Notes: generated by a model not told the origin, from the sequence alone. DNA of 64,000 bases from Bacteroidota bacterium (GCA_023434665.1 JAEYSM010000080.1:1-64000), one strand, 5' to 3'. Numbered from the stretch's first letter, positions 53,408 through 63,066 are shown. Translations and numbers: made by a program.

Positions 53408-54364
53408 ATGGGTTTATTTTCCTTTTTTTCTAAAGACAAAAAGCAAGAACTTGATAAAGGGCTTGAAAAGACCAAAGACAATTTTTTTAGTAAAATTTCG
53501 AAGGCAATTATCGGTAAATCGACAGTTGATGATGATGTACTTGATAACCTTGAAGAAATCCTTGTTACATCCGATGTTGGGGTTGAAACAACATTGAAAA
53601 TCATTGATCGTATCCAGAAAAGAGTTGCCTCTGATAAGTATTTGGGTATAGGTGAACTTAATAATCTGCTTAGAGACGAAATAGTTGGATTACTGAATGA
53701 AACTGAGCACCCACAACTGATTAAAGATTTTGATTTTCCTAAACGCCCTGAACCCTATGTAATTATGGTAGTAGGAGTTAATGGCGTTGGTAAAACTACT
53801 ACCATTGGCAAATTGGCTTATCAATTCAAAAAAGCCGGCAAAAGCGTCGTACTTGGTGCAGCCGATACTTTTAGAGCAGCAGCTGTATCTCAGCTTGAAA
53901 TATGGGCAGATAGAGTTGATGTGCCAATCGTAACTCAGGGTATGGGAGCGGATCCTGCCTCAGTAGCTTTCGATTCATTAAAGTCGGCTATTGCACGACA
54001 AGCTGATGTTCTTATTATTGACACTGCAGGGAGATTGCATAATAAAGTCAATCTCATGAATGAGCTTTCAAAAATAAGGAAGGTGATGTCAAAACTCATT
54101 CCAGATGCCCCTCATGAAGTTTTACTTGTTCTTGATGCATCAACTGGACAAAATGCTATAGAACAGGCACGCCAATTCACATCAGCTACAGATGTTAATG
54201 CTTTGGCGTTGACCAAACTGGATGGAACAGCAAAAGGTGGTGTTGTTATTGGTATAAGTGATCAATTTAAGATCCCGGTAAAGTACATTGGAATTGGAGA
54301 GAAGATGACCGATCTGCAGCCTTTTATTAAAGAGGAGTTCGTTGATTCCCTGTTCAAATCTTAA
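53408..54364 (+). CDS. ftsY: Signal recognition particle receptor FtsY
   Basis: FtsY is the membrane-associated GTPase that receives SRP-ribosome complexes at the translocon. The 318-residue protein has a short N-terminal region (MGLFSFFSKDKKQELD) instead of the long acidic A domain of E. coli. The NG domain follows, with GVNGVGKTTTIGKLA (G1, near residue 123), DTFRAAAVSQL, DTAGRLHNK, TKLDGTAKGG and GIGEKMTDLQPF. It comes after a terminator and a -7 box, so it has its own transcription start. Confidence 0.97.
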   Translation: MGLFSFFSKDKKQELDKGLEKTKDNFFSKISKAIIGKSTVDDDVLDNLEEILVTSDVGVETTLKIIDRIQKRVASDKYLGIGELNNLLRDEIVGLLNETEHPQLIKDFDFPKRPEPYVIMVVGVNGVGKTTTIGKLAYQFKKAGKSVVLGAADTFRAAAVSQLEIWADRVDVPIVTQGMGADPASVAFDSLKSAIARQADVLIIDTAGRLHNKVNLMNELSKIRKVMSKLIPDAPHEVLLVLDASTGQNAIEQARQFTSATDVNALALTKLDGTAKGGVVIGISDQFKIPVKYIGIGEKMTDLQPFIKEEFVDSLFKS

Positions 54365-54590
54365 ATCCTCCTTACACTTCTAAAATAAGGTCACTGGACT
54401 TTTCAACAATGAATACCAGAATATTTTTAGAATCAAACCACATGGTCTCTAAATGCCTTGTGCATTTTTAGTTATAAATTATTTGAAGCACTATTAATTT
54501 GGTAAGCGCTTCACTCTCAAACATTAAAACTGAATGTTTATAATTTTTTGATACTGTTTTAAATTTCCTTTTTTAACTAATATCCTATAA

Positions 54591-55913
54591 TTGAAGACAA
54601 AACTCGTAAATCGCAAATCTGTCAATGTAATAACCTTAGGCTGCTCAAAGAATCTGGTTGATTCAGAATTTATGCTCAGACAATTAAAAGCATCAGGTTT
54701 TGAAATTCACCATGATACAGATAAACAGGCAGATGTTGTAATTATCAACACCTGCGGTTTTATCAATGATGCAAAAGAGGAATCAATAAACACTATTCTC
54801 CACTGGGCTGAGTTAAAAAAGGAAAGTCGTATAAGCCAGCTTTATGTTATGGGCTGCCTGTCGGAAAGATATAAGGAAGAGTTGATGAAAGAATTGCCTG
54901 AGGCCGATGGCTTTTATGGCGTAAATGATCTGAATCAATTGCTTCAGGACCTGAATGCACCGTTCCGGAAAGAATTACTCAGCGAAAGGATTATAACCAC
55001 ACCTTCACATTACGCCTACTTAAAAATTGCTGAAGGTTGTGACCATAAATGTGCATTCTGTGCCATCCCTTCTATCAGAGGAAAGAATATCTCTAAACCA
55101 ATAGAAAACCTCGTCAGAGAAGCAGAGTTTCTTGCTGAATCCGGTGTTAAGGAGGTTATGTTAATTGCTCAGGATTTAACATGGTATGGGGTGGATCTTT
55201 ATGGTAAAAAGAACCTCGCACTACTTCTGAATAACTTAACACAGGTGAATGGAATAGAATGGATAAGGTTGCATTATGCTTATCCACTTGCATTTCCGAT
55301 GGATGTCCTCGATTCGATAAGAGACAATCCAAAAATCTGCAATTATCTTGATATACCATTGCAGCATATCAACAATCGCATTCTAACTTCAATGAAAAGA
55401 GGACTGAGTGGTGATAAAACAAGAAAATTAATTTCAGATATCAGGAAAAAAGTACCCGGCATAGCAATCAGAACCAGTCTTATTGTTGGTTTTCCTGGGG
55501 AAACAACCGAAGAATTCAATGAATTATATGAGTTCGTTAAAGAAATTGAGTTTGATAGGTTAGGAGTGTTTACATACTCTCATGAGGAAAAAACGCCAGC
55601 TTTTAAGTTGCAGGATAACGTCAGACCTGCCGTTAAAGCACGCAGAGCAGAGAAGTTAATGACAGTTCAGCAAGAAATTTCAGCAGCGAAAAATAACTCA
55701 TTACATGGCTCTATATTAAAAGTAGTAATAGACCGTCAGGAAGGCGATACTTTTATTGGAAGGACCGAGTTCGATTCCCCTGAAGTAGATAATGAAGTAA
55801 TCATTCCACGAAATGAAGAATTGATCTCTAAATTTAACATTGCTCCTGGTAGGTTTATTAATGTAAGAGTTACTGGTTCTGACATGTACGACCTTTATGG
55901 TGAACCCATATGA
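54591..55913 (+). CDS. rimO: Ribosomal protein S12 methylthiotransferase RimO (TTG start)
   Basis: RimO adds a methylthio group to an aspartate of ribosomal protein S12. The 440-residue protein has the N-terminal UPF0004 domain (VNVITLGCSKNLVDSE, NTCGFINDAKEE, MGCLSERY), the radical SAM motif CDHKCAFC (cysteines 150, 154, 157), GFPGETTEEF and a C-terminal TRAM domain. The conserved VNVITLGCSKN begins at residue 12 and the next ATG is inside it, so the TTG at 54591 must be the start. A 226-base gap from ftsY holds no gene. Confidence 0.95.
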   Translation: MKTKLVNRKSVNVITLGCSKNLVDSEFMLRQLKASGFEIHHDTDKQADVVIINTCGFINDAKEESINTILHWAELKKESRISQLYVMGCLSERYKEELMKELPEADGFYGVNDLNQLLQDLNAPFRKELLSERIITTPSHYAYLKIAEGCDHKCAFCAIPSIRGKNISKPIENLVREAEFLAESGVKEVMLIAQDLTWYGVDLYGKKNLALLLNNLTQVNGIEWIRLHYAYPLAFPMDVLDSIRDNPKICNYLDIPLQHINNRILTSMKRGLSGDKTRKLISDIRKKVPGIAIRTSLIVGFPGETTEEFNELYEFVKEIEFDRLGVFTYSHEEKTPAFKLQDNVRPAVKARRAEKLMTVQQEISAAKNNSLHGSILKVVIDRQEGDTFIGRTEFDSPEVDNEVIIPRNEELISKFNIAPGRFINVRVTGSDMYDLYGEPI

Positions 55914-56004
55914 TTTTTAATTTTCTGAAAGAATTCGTACTTTTTGGGGGAGTACTGTGGAAATGTCATATTTTTATAAGGAACTACTTTAAATAGCGAG
56001 CTGG

Positions 56005-56508
56005 ATGATGAAGAAGAAATTATTTAATCCATTTGTAAAGCTTGATGGTTATAAATGTTTTGGCTGCTCTCCCGATAATCCTTTTGGTTTACAACTAAGA
56101 TTTCAGGAAGAAGATGATTTTGTGACTGCCCAGTGGGAACCTAAAGAGCAGTTCCAGGGATGGTTGAATACACTTCATGGCGGCATCCAGGCAACTATGC
56201 TTGACGAAATTGCCAGTTGGCTTGTATTTGTTAAGCTGAATACATCCGGAGTTACCTGTGAAATGGAAGTTAAGTTGAAAAAGCCTGTCAAGATCAATGA
56301 GGGAATTATTTATTTAAAAGCTCAACTTGTGGAAATGAAAAGAAATATTGCAGTTATTAACACTTCTCTGTATAATAGTAATCATGAATTATGTACAGAA
56401 GCTGTTATGCACTATTTCACTTTCACTGAGTCTGTTGCACGAGAGAGGTTTTGGTATCCCGGGAAAGCTGCTTTTTATTCACCAATAAATAAAGAATTAA
56501 ACAAATGA
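56005..56508 (+). CDS. PaaI-type hotdog-fold thioesterase
   Basis: The 167-residue protein matches the PaaI/hotdog family. It has the motif GWLNTLHGGIQATMLDEIASWL (HGG, catalytic aspartate nearby) and a long central strand region. The N terminus carries a small cysteine-containing segment (YKCFGCSPDNPFGLQLRF) typical of the subgroup. It should hydrolyse an acyl-CoA of unknown identity. The next gene overlaps its stop by four bases (ATGA), so the two are co-translated. Confidence 0.88.
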   Translation: MMKKKLFNPFVKLDGYKCFGCSPDNPFGLQLRFQEEDDFVTAQWEPKEQFQGWLNTLHGGIQATMLDEIASWLVFVKLNTSGVTCEMEVKLKKPVKINEGIIYLKAQLVEMKRNIAVINTSLYNSNHELCTEAVMHYFTFTESVARERFWYPGKAAFYSPINKELNK

Positions 56509-57737
56509 GAATTCTCTTACTTATAATGACCTTGTTTCTTACTCTATCATGCAAAAAATCAGAACAAGAAGAAGATAAAATCATTGATTCTGATTACATA
56601 GAGTTTACTTCAATGAATCATTTCCTGACTACGATTCAGGAAATAGCATCTGATACATCAGCAAGTCGCCTGAAGAAATTTGTAGACAGTCTTAAAGTTA
56701 ACAACCAGGTGCCTTTTGTTTTTAACGATTCCGTAACTTTTATTTATTATGGGTCTGCAGACAATATTCAATGGGCTGGTGATTTCAATAATTGGCAACC
56801 AGGAGGCAATGATTTTAATGGTGAAAAAATAGGAAGCAAATTGTGGATATGCACTAAAAACTTTCCAATTGATGCTAGACTTGATTACAAAATAGTGATG
56901 AATAATTCGAGTTGGATACTCGATCCTTTGAATGGGTTTACTCAATATAGCGGTTTTGGTCCTAATTCTGAATTACGCATGCCTGAATGGGTTTTCCCTG
57001 AGGAAACAAAGTTGATGGAGGGCGTTATTAAAGGAACGCTATCCGAAAACATCATAATTTCAAGTTCTTCAGAAAATTTGGGATACAATGTTCAGTACAA
57101 AGTGTATACCCCTTATAACTATGAGCAACAAACTCAAATGCCGGTCATATACGTCACAGATGGCCATGAGTATTCCGATGATCGTCTTGGTGCTATGGTA
57201 ACTGTTCTTGATAATCTTATTTATAAGCAACAAATTGAACCTGTTATAGCTGTATTTATTGATCCAAGAGACCCGGCAAATAATTCAAACAATAGGCGTT
57301 TGGTTGAATATCGTACAAATCAACGGTTCGCAGCTTTTGTGTCTCAGGAATTAGTCCCATTGATTGACCAAAATTATAAGACTATAAATTCACCTGAACA
57401 TCGGGCGATTTTAGGTACTTCATATGGTGGGTGGAATTCTGCATATTTCGGTCTTACACAAAGTGAAACTTTCAGGTTGATTGGTATGCATTCCCCGGCA
57501 TTTGATCAATCAATGATAAACTCATATAGTAATACTGGGATGAAGCCTTTAAAAATCTACATGAGTACTGGTACTATAAATGACACTGAAGACAGGTCAA
57601 GGTTATTAAAAGCAGTGTTGGAGGATAAAGGCTATATTTTTCAATATAAGGAAGTTAATGAGGGGCATTCATGGGGCAACTGGAAGGGTTTGATTGATGA
57701 ACCTCTAATTTTCTTTTTCGGAAATTCTAAAATTTGA
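56505..57737 (+). CDS. Esterase lipoprotein with N-terminal CBM48-like domain
   Basis: The 410-residue protein has a lipoprotein signal ending LTLSC (cysteine 16). Residues 70-165 form an E-set domain like the carbohydrate-binding module 48 (FIYYGSADNIQWAGDFNNWQPGG...). Residues 180-410 form an esterase-D/IroE-type alpha/beta hydrolase: YVTDGHEYSD, the nucleophile in GTSYGGWNS and the final histidine in NEGHSWGNW. The combination occurs in esterases on plant or microbial polysaccharides and in siderophore esterases; the substrate is unknown. It overlaps the thioesterase gene by four bases. Confidence 0.88.
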   Translation: MRILLLIMTLFLTLSCKKSEQEEDKIIDSDYIEFTSMNHFLTTIQEIASDTSASRLKKFVDSLKVNNQVPFVFNDSVTFIYYGSADNIQWAGDFNNWQPGGNDFNGEKIGSKLWICTKNFPIDARLDYKIVMNNSSWILDPLNGFTQYSGFGPNSELRMPEWVFPEETKLMEGVIKGTLSENIIISSSSENLGYNVQYKVYTPYNYEQQTQMPVIYVTDGHEYSDDRLGAMVTVLDNLIYKQQIEPVIAVFIDPRDPANNSNNRRLVEYRTNQRFAAFVSQELVPLIDQNYKTINSPEHRAILGTSYGGWNSAYFGLTQSETFRLIGMHSPAFDQSMINSYSNTGMKPLKIYMSTGTINDTEDRSRLLKAVLEDKGYIFQYKEVNEGHSWGNWKGLIDEPLIFFFGNSKI

Positions 57738-57821
57738 TCTGAAATAGTGAATTTTACAGAGTGATACTGACGTTGTAAAGCTACCATAAAGGATAAATTT
57801 TTCACTTAATTTGAGGATATT

Positions 57822-58235
57822 ATGACACATGAAGTAGAAGTTAGCTGGATAGATGGTCTTGCATTCAGAGCAGAAGGTGATGATAACAGTATTGTGATAG
57901 ATGCTCCATTTGAAGCTGGGGGCCAAAACAGAGGAATCCGACCAAAAATGTTGATTTTAGCATCATTAGGAGGTTGTACTGCTGTTGATGTAATATTGAT
58001 ATTGCAGAAAATGAAAGTTGAAGTAACCAGCTTAAAAATTGCTGCAGAAGGCAAGTTAACTGATGTTCATCCTAAAGTATATGAAACTATTCATTTGAAA
58101 TACATTTTTTCGGGCAATAATCTGGATAGAACAAAACTTGAGAGGGCGATTGAATTATCTCATGAGAAATATTGCGGAGTTACTGCTATGCTTAAGAATT
58201 CTGTTAAAATCACCAGTGAAATAGTAATTGAATAA
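57822..58235 (+). CDS. OsmC/Ohr-family protein
   Basis: The 137-residue protein matches the OsmC family. Peroxidatic cysteine lies near residue 51 in LASLGGCTAVDVILILQKM and the second cysteine near 117 in HEKYCGVTAMLKNSV. OsmC proteins reduce organic hydroperoxides using lipoyl or thiol donors; the YcfI/YhfA subgroup, which this resembles, is less well understood. No regulator lies beside it. Confidence 0.92.
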   Translation: MTHEVEVSWIDGLAFRAEGDDNSIVIDAPFEAGGQNRGIRPKMLILASLGGCTAVDVILILQKMKVEVTSLKIAAEGKLTDVHPKVYETIHLKYIFSGNNLDRTKLERAIELSHEKYCGVTAMLKNSVKITSEIVIE

Positions 58236-58287
58236 TTCAACCCCTCAATAATATTATTAGGTGTTACTAATTGATCAATTCAACACA

Positions 58288-58950
58288 TTAGTATTGCCTG
58301 TATCTCGTCGTTTGCTTGGCAATAAGCAACAATTCGCTTAAGATCATTGCAGTCGCACCCCATATTAAGTGGTTATTAATCATATAACCGGGAACCTGAA
58401 GTGTAAGCATTTCTGATGTAGTTACGAGGTATGTGCCTAATGAATCTTTCTTAAAGAAGAAATCAAAAGGGACAGTTATTACTTCAGCAACCTCTCTGGG
58501 ATCCATTGTTATTACAGGGGGCTCATGAGTTGCTGCAACAATTGGGTGTATTATGAAATTGCTTGGGGGAACATATAGTTCAGTTAAGATACCCAATGTT
58601 TCACAGGTCGCTTTTGACACACCTATTTCTTCATATAGTTCACGATACGCGGTTTCAAAATGATCTTCATCTTCTGTTTCGGCTTTTCCACCGGGAAATG
58701 AAATCTGGCCACTATGAACTCCCTTATATTCAACACGCTTTATAAAGACAATATTTGGATCACCCTTTTTATCAGGAAAAAACAAAATCAGAACACTACT
58801 CAATTGAGCTTTTGTATAATCAGGCACCTGAAGAACAAGTGATTTTCTGTGTTCTGGTGCCACAAGGTCGTGAGCAGGTGATCCTGGTAAAGGATGAACT
58901 AGTGCTTGTTTGAGTTCTGCAATGAAAGTTTTATATTCTGTATATGCCAT
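58288..58950 (-). CDS. CoA-type Nudix hydrolase
   Basis: The 220-residue protein has the Nudix box GGKAETEDEDHFETAYRELY, followed by EEIG. Preceding it is the CoA-pyrophosphatase motif VEYKGVHSGQISFPGG, which points to coenzyme A or its oxidised forms as substrate. It would cleave CoA to 3',5'-ADP and 4'-phosphopantetheine. The protein is soluble. It converges with the osmC gene. Confidence 0.92.
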   Translation of the reverse strand: MAYTEYKTFIAELKQALVHPLPGSPAHDLVAPEHRKSLVLQVPDYTKAQLSSVLILFFPDKKGDPNIVFIKRVEYKGVHSGQISFPGGKAETEDEDHFETAYRELYEEIGVSKATCETLGILTELYVPPSNFIIHPIVAATHEPPVITMDPREVAEVITVPFDFFFKKDSLGTYLVTTSEMLTLQVPGYMINNHLIWGATAMILSELLLIAKQTTRYRQY

Positions 58951-59055
58951 CGAATGGTCAGGTTGCTTTATAAATGTCCAAAATTAAATTTTTATCTGCT
59001 GTTTACTTTTGGAAAATTCTTATTTTTATGCAGTAATAACACAGAGCGGTGATGT

Positions 59056-59331
59056 ATGGTTAAGGAAAAGTCAATAGAGGATCTGGAAATTGTTGAATTA
59101 ACTACTGATTTATACGAGCTTATCTTGTATAATGATGACTACAATGAATTTGAATTTGTAATTGATTGCCTTATCGAAGTATGTGAAATAGAGCCTATTC
59201 AGGCTGAACAAATAACTTTAATTGTTCATGAGAAAGGCAAGTGTGGTGTAGTTTATGGTACATTGAGTGAGTTAAAACCCAAGTATGAGAAGCTAACCAA
59301 TAAAGGATTAACTGTCTCAATAGAATCTTAA
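59056..59331 (+). CDS. clpS: ClpS-family Clp protease adaptor
   Basis: ClpS delivers N-degron proteins to ClpAP. The 91-residue protein has the motif LILYNDDYNEFEFVIDCLIEV, with the NDD of the N-degron pocket, and later VHEKGKCGVVYG with the histidine and cysteine positions of the family. The short N-terminal extension is normal. It is the first gene of a unit with the NfeD and flotillin genes (gaps of 12 and 6 bases). Aat, which makes secondary N-degrons, is at 14023. Confidence 0.9.
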   Translation: MVKEKSIEDLEIVELTTDLYELILYNDDYNEFEFVIDCLIEVCEIEPIQAEQITLIVHEKGKCGVVYGTLSELKPKYEKLTNKGLTVSIES

Positions 59332-59343
59332 ATCAAATCCTCC

Positions 59344-59808
59344 ATGTCAATAACTTTAATATTTTTACTGATTGCCCTTGGATTAATACTTTTACTTCTT
59401 GAAATTTTTGTCGTACCCGGCACCTCATTTTTTGGAGTTGTTGGGGGAATTCTTATAGTTGTGTCAGTTTGGCAAGCATATGCAATTATGGGAACTAAAA
59501 CAGGGAACATTGTCGTTATAGCAACAGCTATATTAATTGGAGTTGTTGTTGGTTTTGCTTTGAAATCAAATACATGGAATAGAATGATGCTCAAGACAAA
59601 TATTGAAGGAAGAGTGAATGAATTAAATCAAACTGAACTTCATGTTGGGGATAGCGGGAAATCTATTTCAAGAATTTCACCGGCTGGTACCGCTTTGTTT
59701 CATGATAATCTGTATGAAGTGCATACAAATGGGGATTTTATTGACCCCGAAACCTCGCTTATAATAACGAAATTGGAAGAAAATAAAATCTTTGTTAAAC
59801 GTAAATAA
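59344..59808 (+). CDS. NfeD-like membrane protein
   Basis: This 154-residue protein starts with two or three hydrophobic segments (ITLIFLLIALGLILLLLEIFVVPG and IVVIATAILIGVVVGFAL). It ends in a soluble OB-fold NfeD domain (residues 80-154, GRVNELNQTELHVGDSGKSISRISPAGTALF, ending KIFVKR). NfeD proteins accompany flotillins in bacterial membrane microdomains. The flotillin-like gene follows after six bases. No ClpP-class serine protease domain is fused to it. Confidence 0.9.
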   Translation: MSITLIFLLIALGLILLLLEIFVVPGTSFFGVVGGILIVVSVWQAYAIMGTKTGNIVVIATAILIGVVVGFALKSNTWNRMMLKTNIEGRVNELNQTELHVGDSGKSISRISPAGTALFHDNLYEVHTNGDFIDPETSLIITKLEENKIFVKRK

Positions 59809-59814
59809 TAAAAA

Positions 59815-60822
59815 ATGGAATCAAGTGTATTGTTAGTTTTAGCTATAATTGTAGCCTCAATAATCGGACTTTGGATTATTCTTTACTTTATCCCTGTAGG
59901 ACTATGGTTCTCTGCTCTGCTATCAGGAGTAAGAGTTTCGCTGCTACAGCTGGTATTCATGAGATGGAGAAAAGTGCCACCATCAGTCATTGTCACTGCT
60001 ATGATTAATGCAACCAAAGCAGGCTTAGTAATATCCCGTGATGAGCTTGAAGCACATTATCTTGCCGGTGGAAGGGTTCAATTAGTTGTCAATGCCTTGA
60101 TTTCTGCAGATAAAGCCAACATCCCCCTTAACTTTAAAGCAGCTACGGCTATCGATTTGGCAGGTCGTGATGTATTTGAAGCGGTTCAAATGTCGGTTAA
60201 TCCAAAGGTAATCAACACACCTCCAGTGGCTGCAGTTGCAAAGGACGGGATACAGCTAATTGCAAAAGCTCGTGTAACTGTTAGAGCCAATATTAAACAA
60301 TTGGTCGGAGGTGCAGGTGAAGAAACCATTCTCGCAAGGGTAGGGGAAGGGGTTGTTTCTTCTATCGGTTCAGCAAAATCACATAAGGAAGTTCTTGAAA
60401 ATCCCGATTCCATTTCTAAAGTTGTTTTATCAAAAGGACTCGATTCAGGTACCGCATTTGAAATACTGTCAATTGATATTGCTGATATTGATGTAGGAAA
60501 AAATATCGGAGCTCAGCTTCAGATGGATCAGGCAAATGCTGATAAAAATATTGCACAAGCAAAAGCTGAAGAGCGAAGAGCTATGGCTGTTGCTCAGGAA
60601 CAAGAAATGAAAGCAAAAGCTCAGGAAGCCCGTGCCAAAGTAATTGAGGCTGAGGCAGAAATTCCACTAGCTATGGCTGAATCATTCAGAGCAGGTAATA
60701 TGGGTATAATGGACTATTATAAGTTCCAAAATATTCAGGCTGATACCAAGATGCGTGAATCCATATCAGAACCACCAAAACCGAAACAAGGGCCAAAGGG
60801 ACCGGAAGCTCCTATAAAATAG
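59815..60822 (+). CDS. floA: Flotillin-like protein FloA
   Basis: The 335-residue protein has an N-terminal hydrophobic hairpin ([26 protein letters not shown]) and then the SPFH/UPF0365 domain ([66 protein letters not shown]). An alanine/glutamate-rich coiled coil ([20 protein letters not shown]) and a proline-rich tail follow. FloA oligomerises in membrane microdomains. The clpS-nfeD-floA order is probably one transcript, closed by the terminator that follows. Confidence 0.95.
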   Translation: MESSVLLVLAIIVASIIGLWIILYFIPVGLWFSALLSGVRVSLLQLVFMRWRKVPPSVIVTAMINATKAGLVISRDELEAHYLAGGRVQLVVNALISADKANIPLNFKAATAIDLAGRDVFEAVQMSVNPKVINTPPVAAVAKDGIQLIAKARVTVRANIKQLVGGAGEETILARVGEGVVSSIGSAKSHKEVLENPDSISKVVLSKGLDSGTAFEILSIDIADIDVGKNIGAQLQMDQANADKNIAQAKAEERRAMAVAQEQEMKAKAQEARAKVIEAEAEIPLAMAESFRAGNMGIMDYYKFQNIQADTKMRESISEPPKPKQGPKGPEAPIK

Positions 60823-60826
60823 TTTA

Positions 60827-60857
60827 AGACGCCCTTATTTAAAGGGCGTTTTTTTTG
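60827..60857 (+). terminator. Rho-independent terminator of the clpS-nfeD-floA unit
   Basis: ACGCCCTT (60829-60836) pairs with AAGGGCGT (60842-60849), with a five-base loop and an eight-base T run. Confidence 0.88.
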
Positions 60858-60869
60858 ATTATTCATTCA

Positions 60870-60877
60870 TAATTTTG
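60870..60877 (+). promoter_or_regulatory. -7 promoter box (TAATTTTG) of the RelA/SpoT-like gene
   Basis: TAATTTTG lies 29 bases before the ATG at 60906, just after the terminator. The -33 position is not well matched. Confidence 0.5.
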
Positions 60878-60905
60878 TTTATTATTCTGGATATAGAGGA
60901 TTTTA

Positions 60906-63062
60906 ATGATAAGTAGGAATTATAGAAAACTGACAATCTTAATAAAGGCTTTTGCCCTAGGAAGAGAGGAAATGAATCTCCTGCATAAAGCTTTTGCCTT
61001 ATCATGCCGGCATTCTTTCACACCATTGACAAATGAGTCGGGCAGTGAATATCTTACCAATTTAAGCGAAATTGTTATCAATGAATTCAACCTGGGAATT
61101 ACATCAGTCATTAGCACTCTTTTATGTAAAATTGATGCCAATGACGAAGATGTTCTAAAGTTTCTAAAAGCTAATAACCTCAATGATTCACTCACTATAA
61201 TCGACAGTTATCAGCAAATCTCAAAACTACCGGTTGAAAGGGTTGTAAGCAATGCAGATAATTTCACCGGTATAATTCTGGCAATTGCTCAGGATATGAG
61301 ATCTCTGCTAATTTCTCTGGCTGAAGTACTCTATCAGTTGAGAAATCACACTTCCATTTCTGACAAGTCAGAATTAAAGAATTTGCTAAACAGGACAGAG
61401 CATATATATATTCCGCTATCTCACAAATTGGGATTATATAGGATTGTTTCGGAATTGGAAGAATTAATTTTCAAGATCCATGAACCTGAAAAATATTCAA
61501 GTCTAGCAGTAGAAATAGAGAAGGAGGTTAATAAAAGCCGCAATTTCATCCATATGTTTATCGAGTCCATTAAAAAGGAACTTCAAAAAATGGAGCTTGA
61601 TTTTACAATAAAAAGCAGGACGAAGTCAGTCAACTCCGTTCATAAGAAGATGGTTAAACAAAATGTTCCTTTTAATGAAATCTTCGATCTTTTTGCAATC
61701 CGGGTAATTATTAATAGTTCTGATACAGAAAGTGAAAAAAGCGATTGCTGGAAGGTATATTCCGTTATTACAAATTTGTATGAACCAGCCCCTGAGCGCA
61801 TGAGAGACTGGATAACAATGCCTCGTCAGAATGGTTATGAATCCTTACACATCACAGTAAAAGATAAATCAGATAGATGGGTTGAAGTTCAGATAAGGAC
61901 AAAGAGGATGGACATTGATGCGGAATTTGGTAATGCTGCTCATTGGCGATACAAAGGAGGGAAAGGAAATATTGATACTGTCAATTGGCTGAACTCTGTA
62001 AGAAAGATATTAGAAAATCCCGATTACACGGAAGAATCGCTTGTAAGTCAGAATACTAAAGTAAGGAAAGCAGATGATACAATTTATGTTTTTACTCCGA
62101 ATGGTGATCTGATTAAATTGAAGGAAGGCGCAACTGTTTTGGACTTTGCCTTTGAACTACATACCGTGGTAGGCTCAAAGTGCACAGGTGGGAGAGTAAA
62201 TCAAAAAATCGTTCCCATCAGACAAAAACTTAAGAATGGAGATACCGTTGAGATTATAACATCAAAAAATCAAGTACCTAACAGAGACTGGTTGAATTGG
62301 GTTGCCACTTCAAGAGCCAGAAATAAAATTAAACGATATTTAAAAGAAGCTGAATTCAAATTTGCAGAAGTAGGTAAAGATATTTTAAGACGGAAACTGA
62401 GCCAATTGAAACTGCCTTTTAATGATGAACAAGTCAATAAACTAATCAACCATTTTAAATTTGATAATGCTTTGATGCTTTATCAACAACTGGCTGATAA
62501 TAAGATCGAACCTTCAGAAATAAAGGAAGTTTTATTGGGAAAAGCTAAGGAGACTGCTGATACTTCAATAACAAAAGAATCAATAGTAAGAGAGTCGCTC
62601 AGAACTACAGAAGATACTATTTTAGTGAATGAAGAATCTGAACTTCAAGGATTCACATTAGCAAAATGCTGCAATCCGGTTATGGGTGATGAAATTTTTG
62701 GTTTTGTTATGGCAGGGGGTGGAATTAGGATCCATAGAACAACTTGTCCTAATGCTCCACGGTTGAAGACCAGATATCCTTATAGAGTTATGAAAGCCCA
62801 ATGGCATAAAGTTTCTGAAGGTTCTTACTTTTCTTCGTCCATTCAAGTAAGTGGAATTGATCAATTAGGCATACTCAATACAATCACTGAAATGTTATCT
62901 AAAGAGCTTAAAGTAAATGTTAGAAACATTTCTTTTAATAGCAATAAAGGTTTATTTGAGGGATATGTCAAAGTAAGCGTCAAGGACTCCCGTCACATCG
63001 ACTCATTAATGAAGAAGCTTGAAGGAATAAAAGGAGTTACAAGAGTAAAAAGGATTAACTAA
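60906..63062 (+). CDS. relA: RelA/SpoT-family (p)ppGpp synthetase with degenerate hydrolase domain
   Basis: The 718-residue protein has the usual order: HD domain (about 20-190), synthetase domain (230-360), TGS (395-455) and a C-terminal helical/ACT region (630-718, FSSSIQVSGIDQLGILNTITEML). The synthetase keeps FNEIFDLFAIRVI, GYESLHITV and VEVQIRTKRMDIDAEFGNAAHW. In the HD domain the metal-binding HD pair of the family (LLHDVVEDT) reads LLCKIDAND, and the ADRLHNMR motif reads AEVLYQLRN. The hydrolase is therefore predicted dead, making this a synthetase-only protein of the RelA type. It is tightly followed by a small unknown gene. Confidence 0.93.
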   Translation: MISRNYRKLTILIKAFALGREEMNLLHKAFALSCRHSFTPLTNESGSEYLTNLSEIVINEFNLGITSVISTLLCKIDANDEDVLKFLKANNLNDSLTIIDSYQQISKLPVERVVSNADNFTGIILAIAQDMRSLLISLAEVLYQLRNHTSISDKSELKNLLNRTEHIYIPLSHKLGLYRIVSELEELIFKIHEPEKYSSLAVEIEKEVNKSRNFIHMFIESIKKELQKMELDFTIKSRTKSVNSVHKKMVKQNVPFNEIFDLFAIRVIINSSDTESEKSDCWKVYSVITNLYEPAPERMRDWITMPRQNGYESLHITVKDKSDRWVEVQIRTKRMDIDAEFGNAAHWRYKGGKGNIDTVNWLNSVRKILENPDYTEESLVSQNTKVRKADDTIYVFTPNGDLIKLKEGATVLDFAFELHTVVGSKCTGGRVNQKIVPIRQKLKNGDTVEIITSKNQVPNRDWLNWVATSRARNKIKRYLKEAEFKFAEVGKDILRRKLSQLKLPFNDEQVNKLINHFKFDNALMLYQQLADNKIEPSEIKEVLLGKAKETADTSITKESIVRESLRTTEDTILVNEESELQGFTLAKCCNPVMGDEIFGFVMAGGGIRIHRTTCPNAPRLKTRYPYRVMKAQWHKVSEGSYFSSSIQVSGIDQLGILNTITEMLSKELKVNVRNISFNSNKGLFEGYVKVSVKDSRHIDSLMKKLEGIKGVTRVKRIN

Positions 63063-63066
63063 AGCA

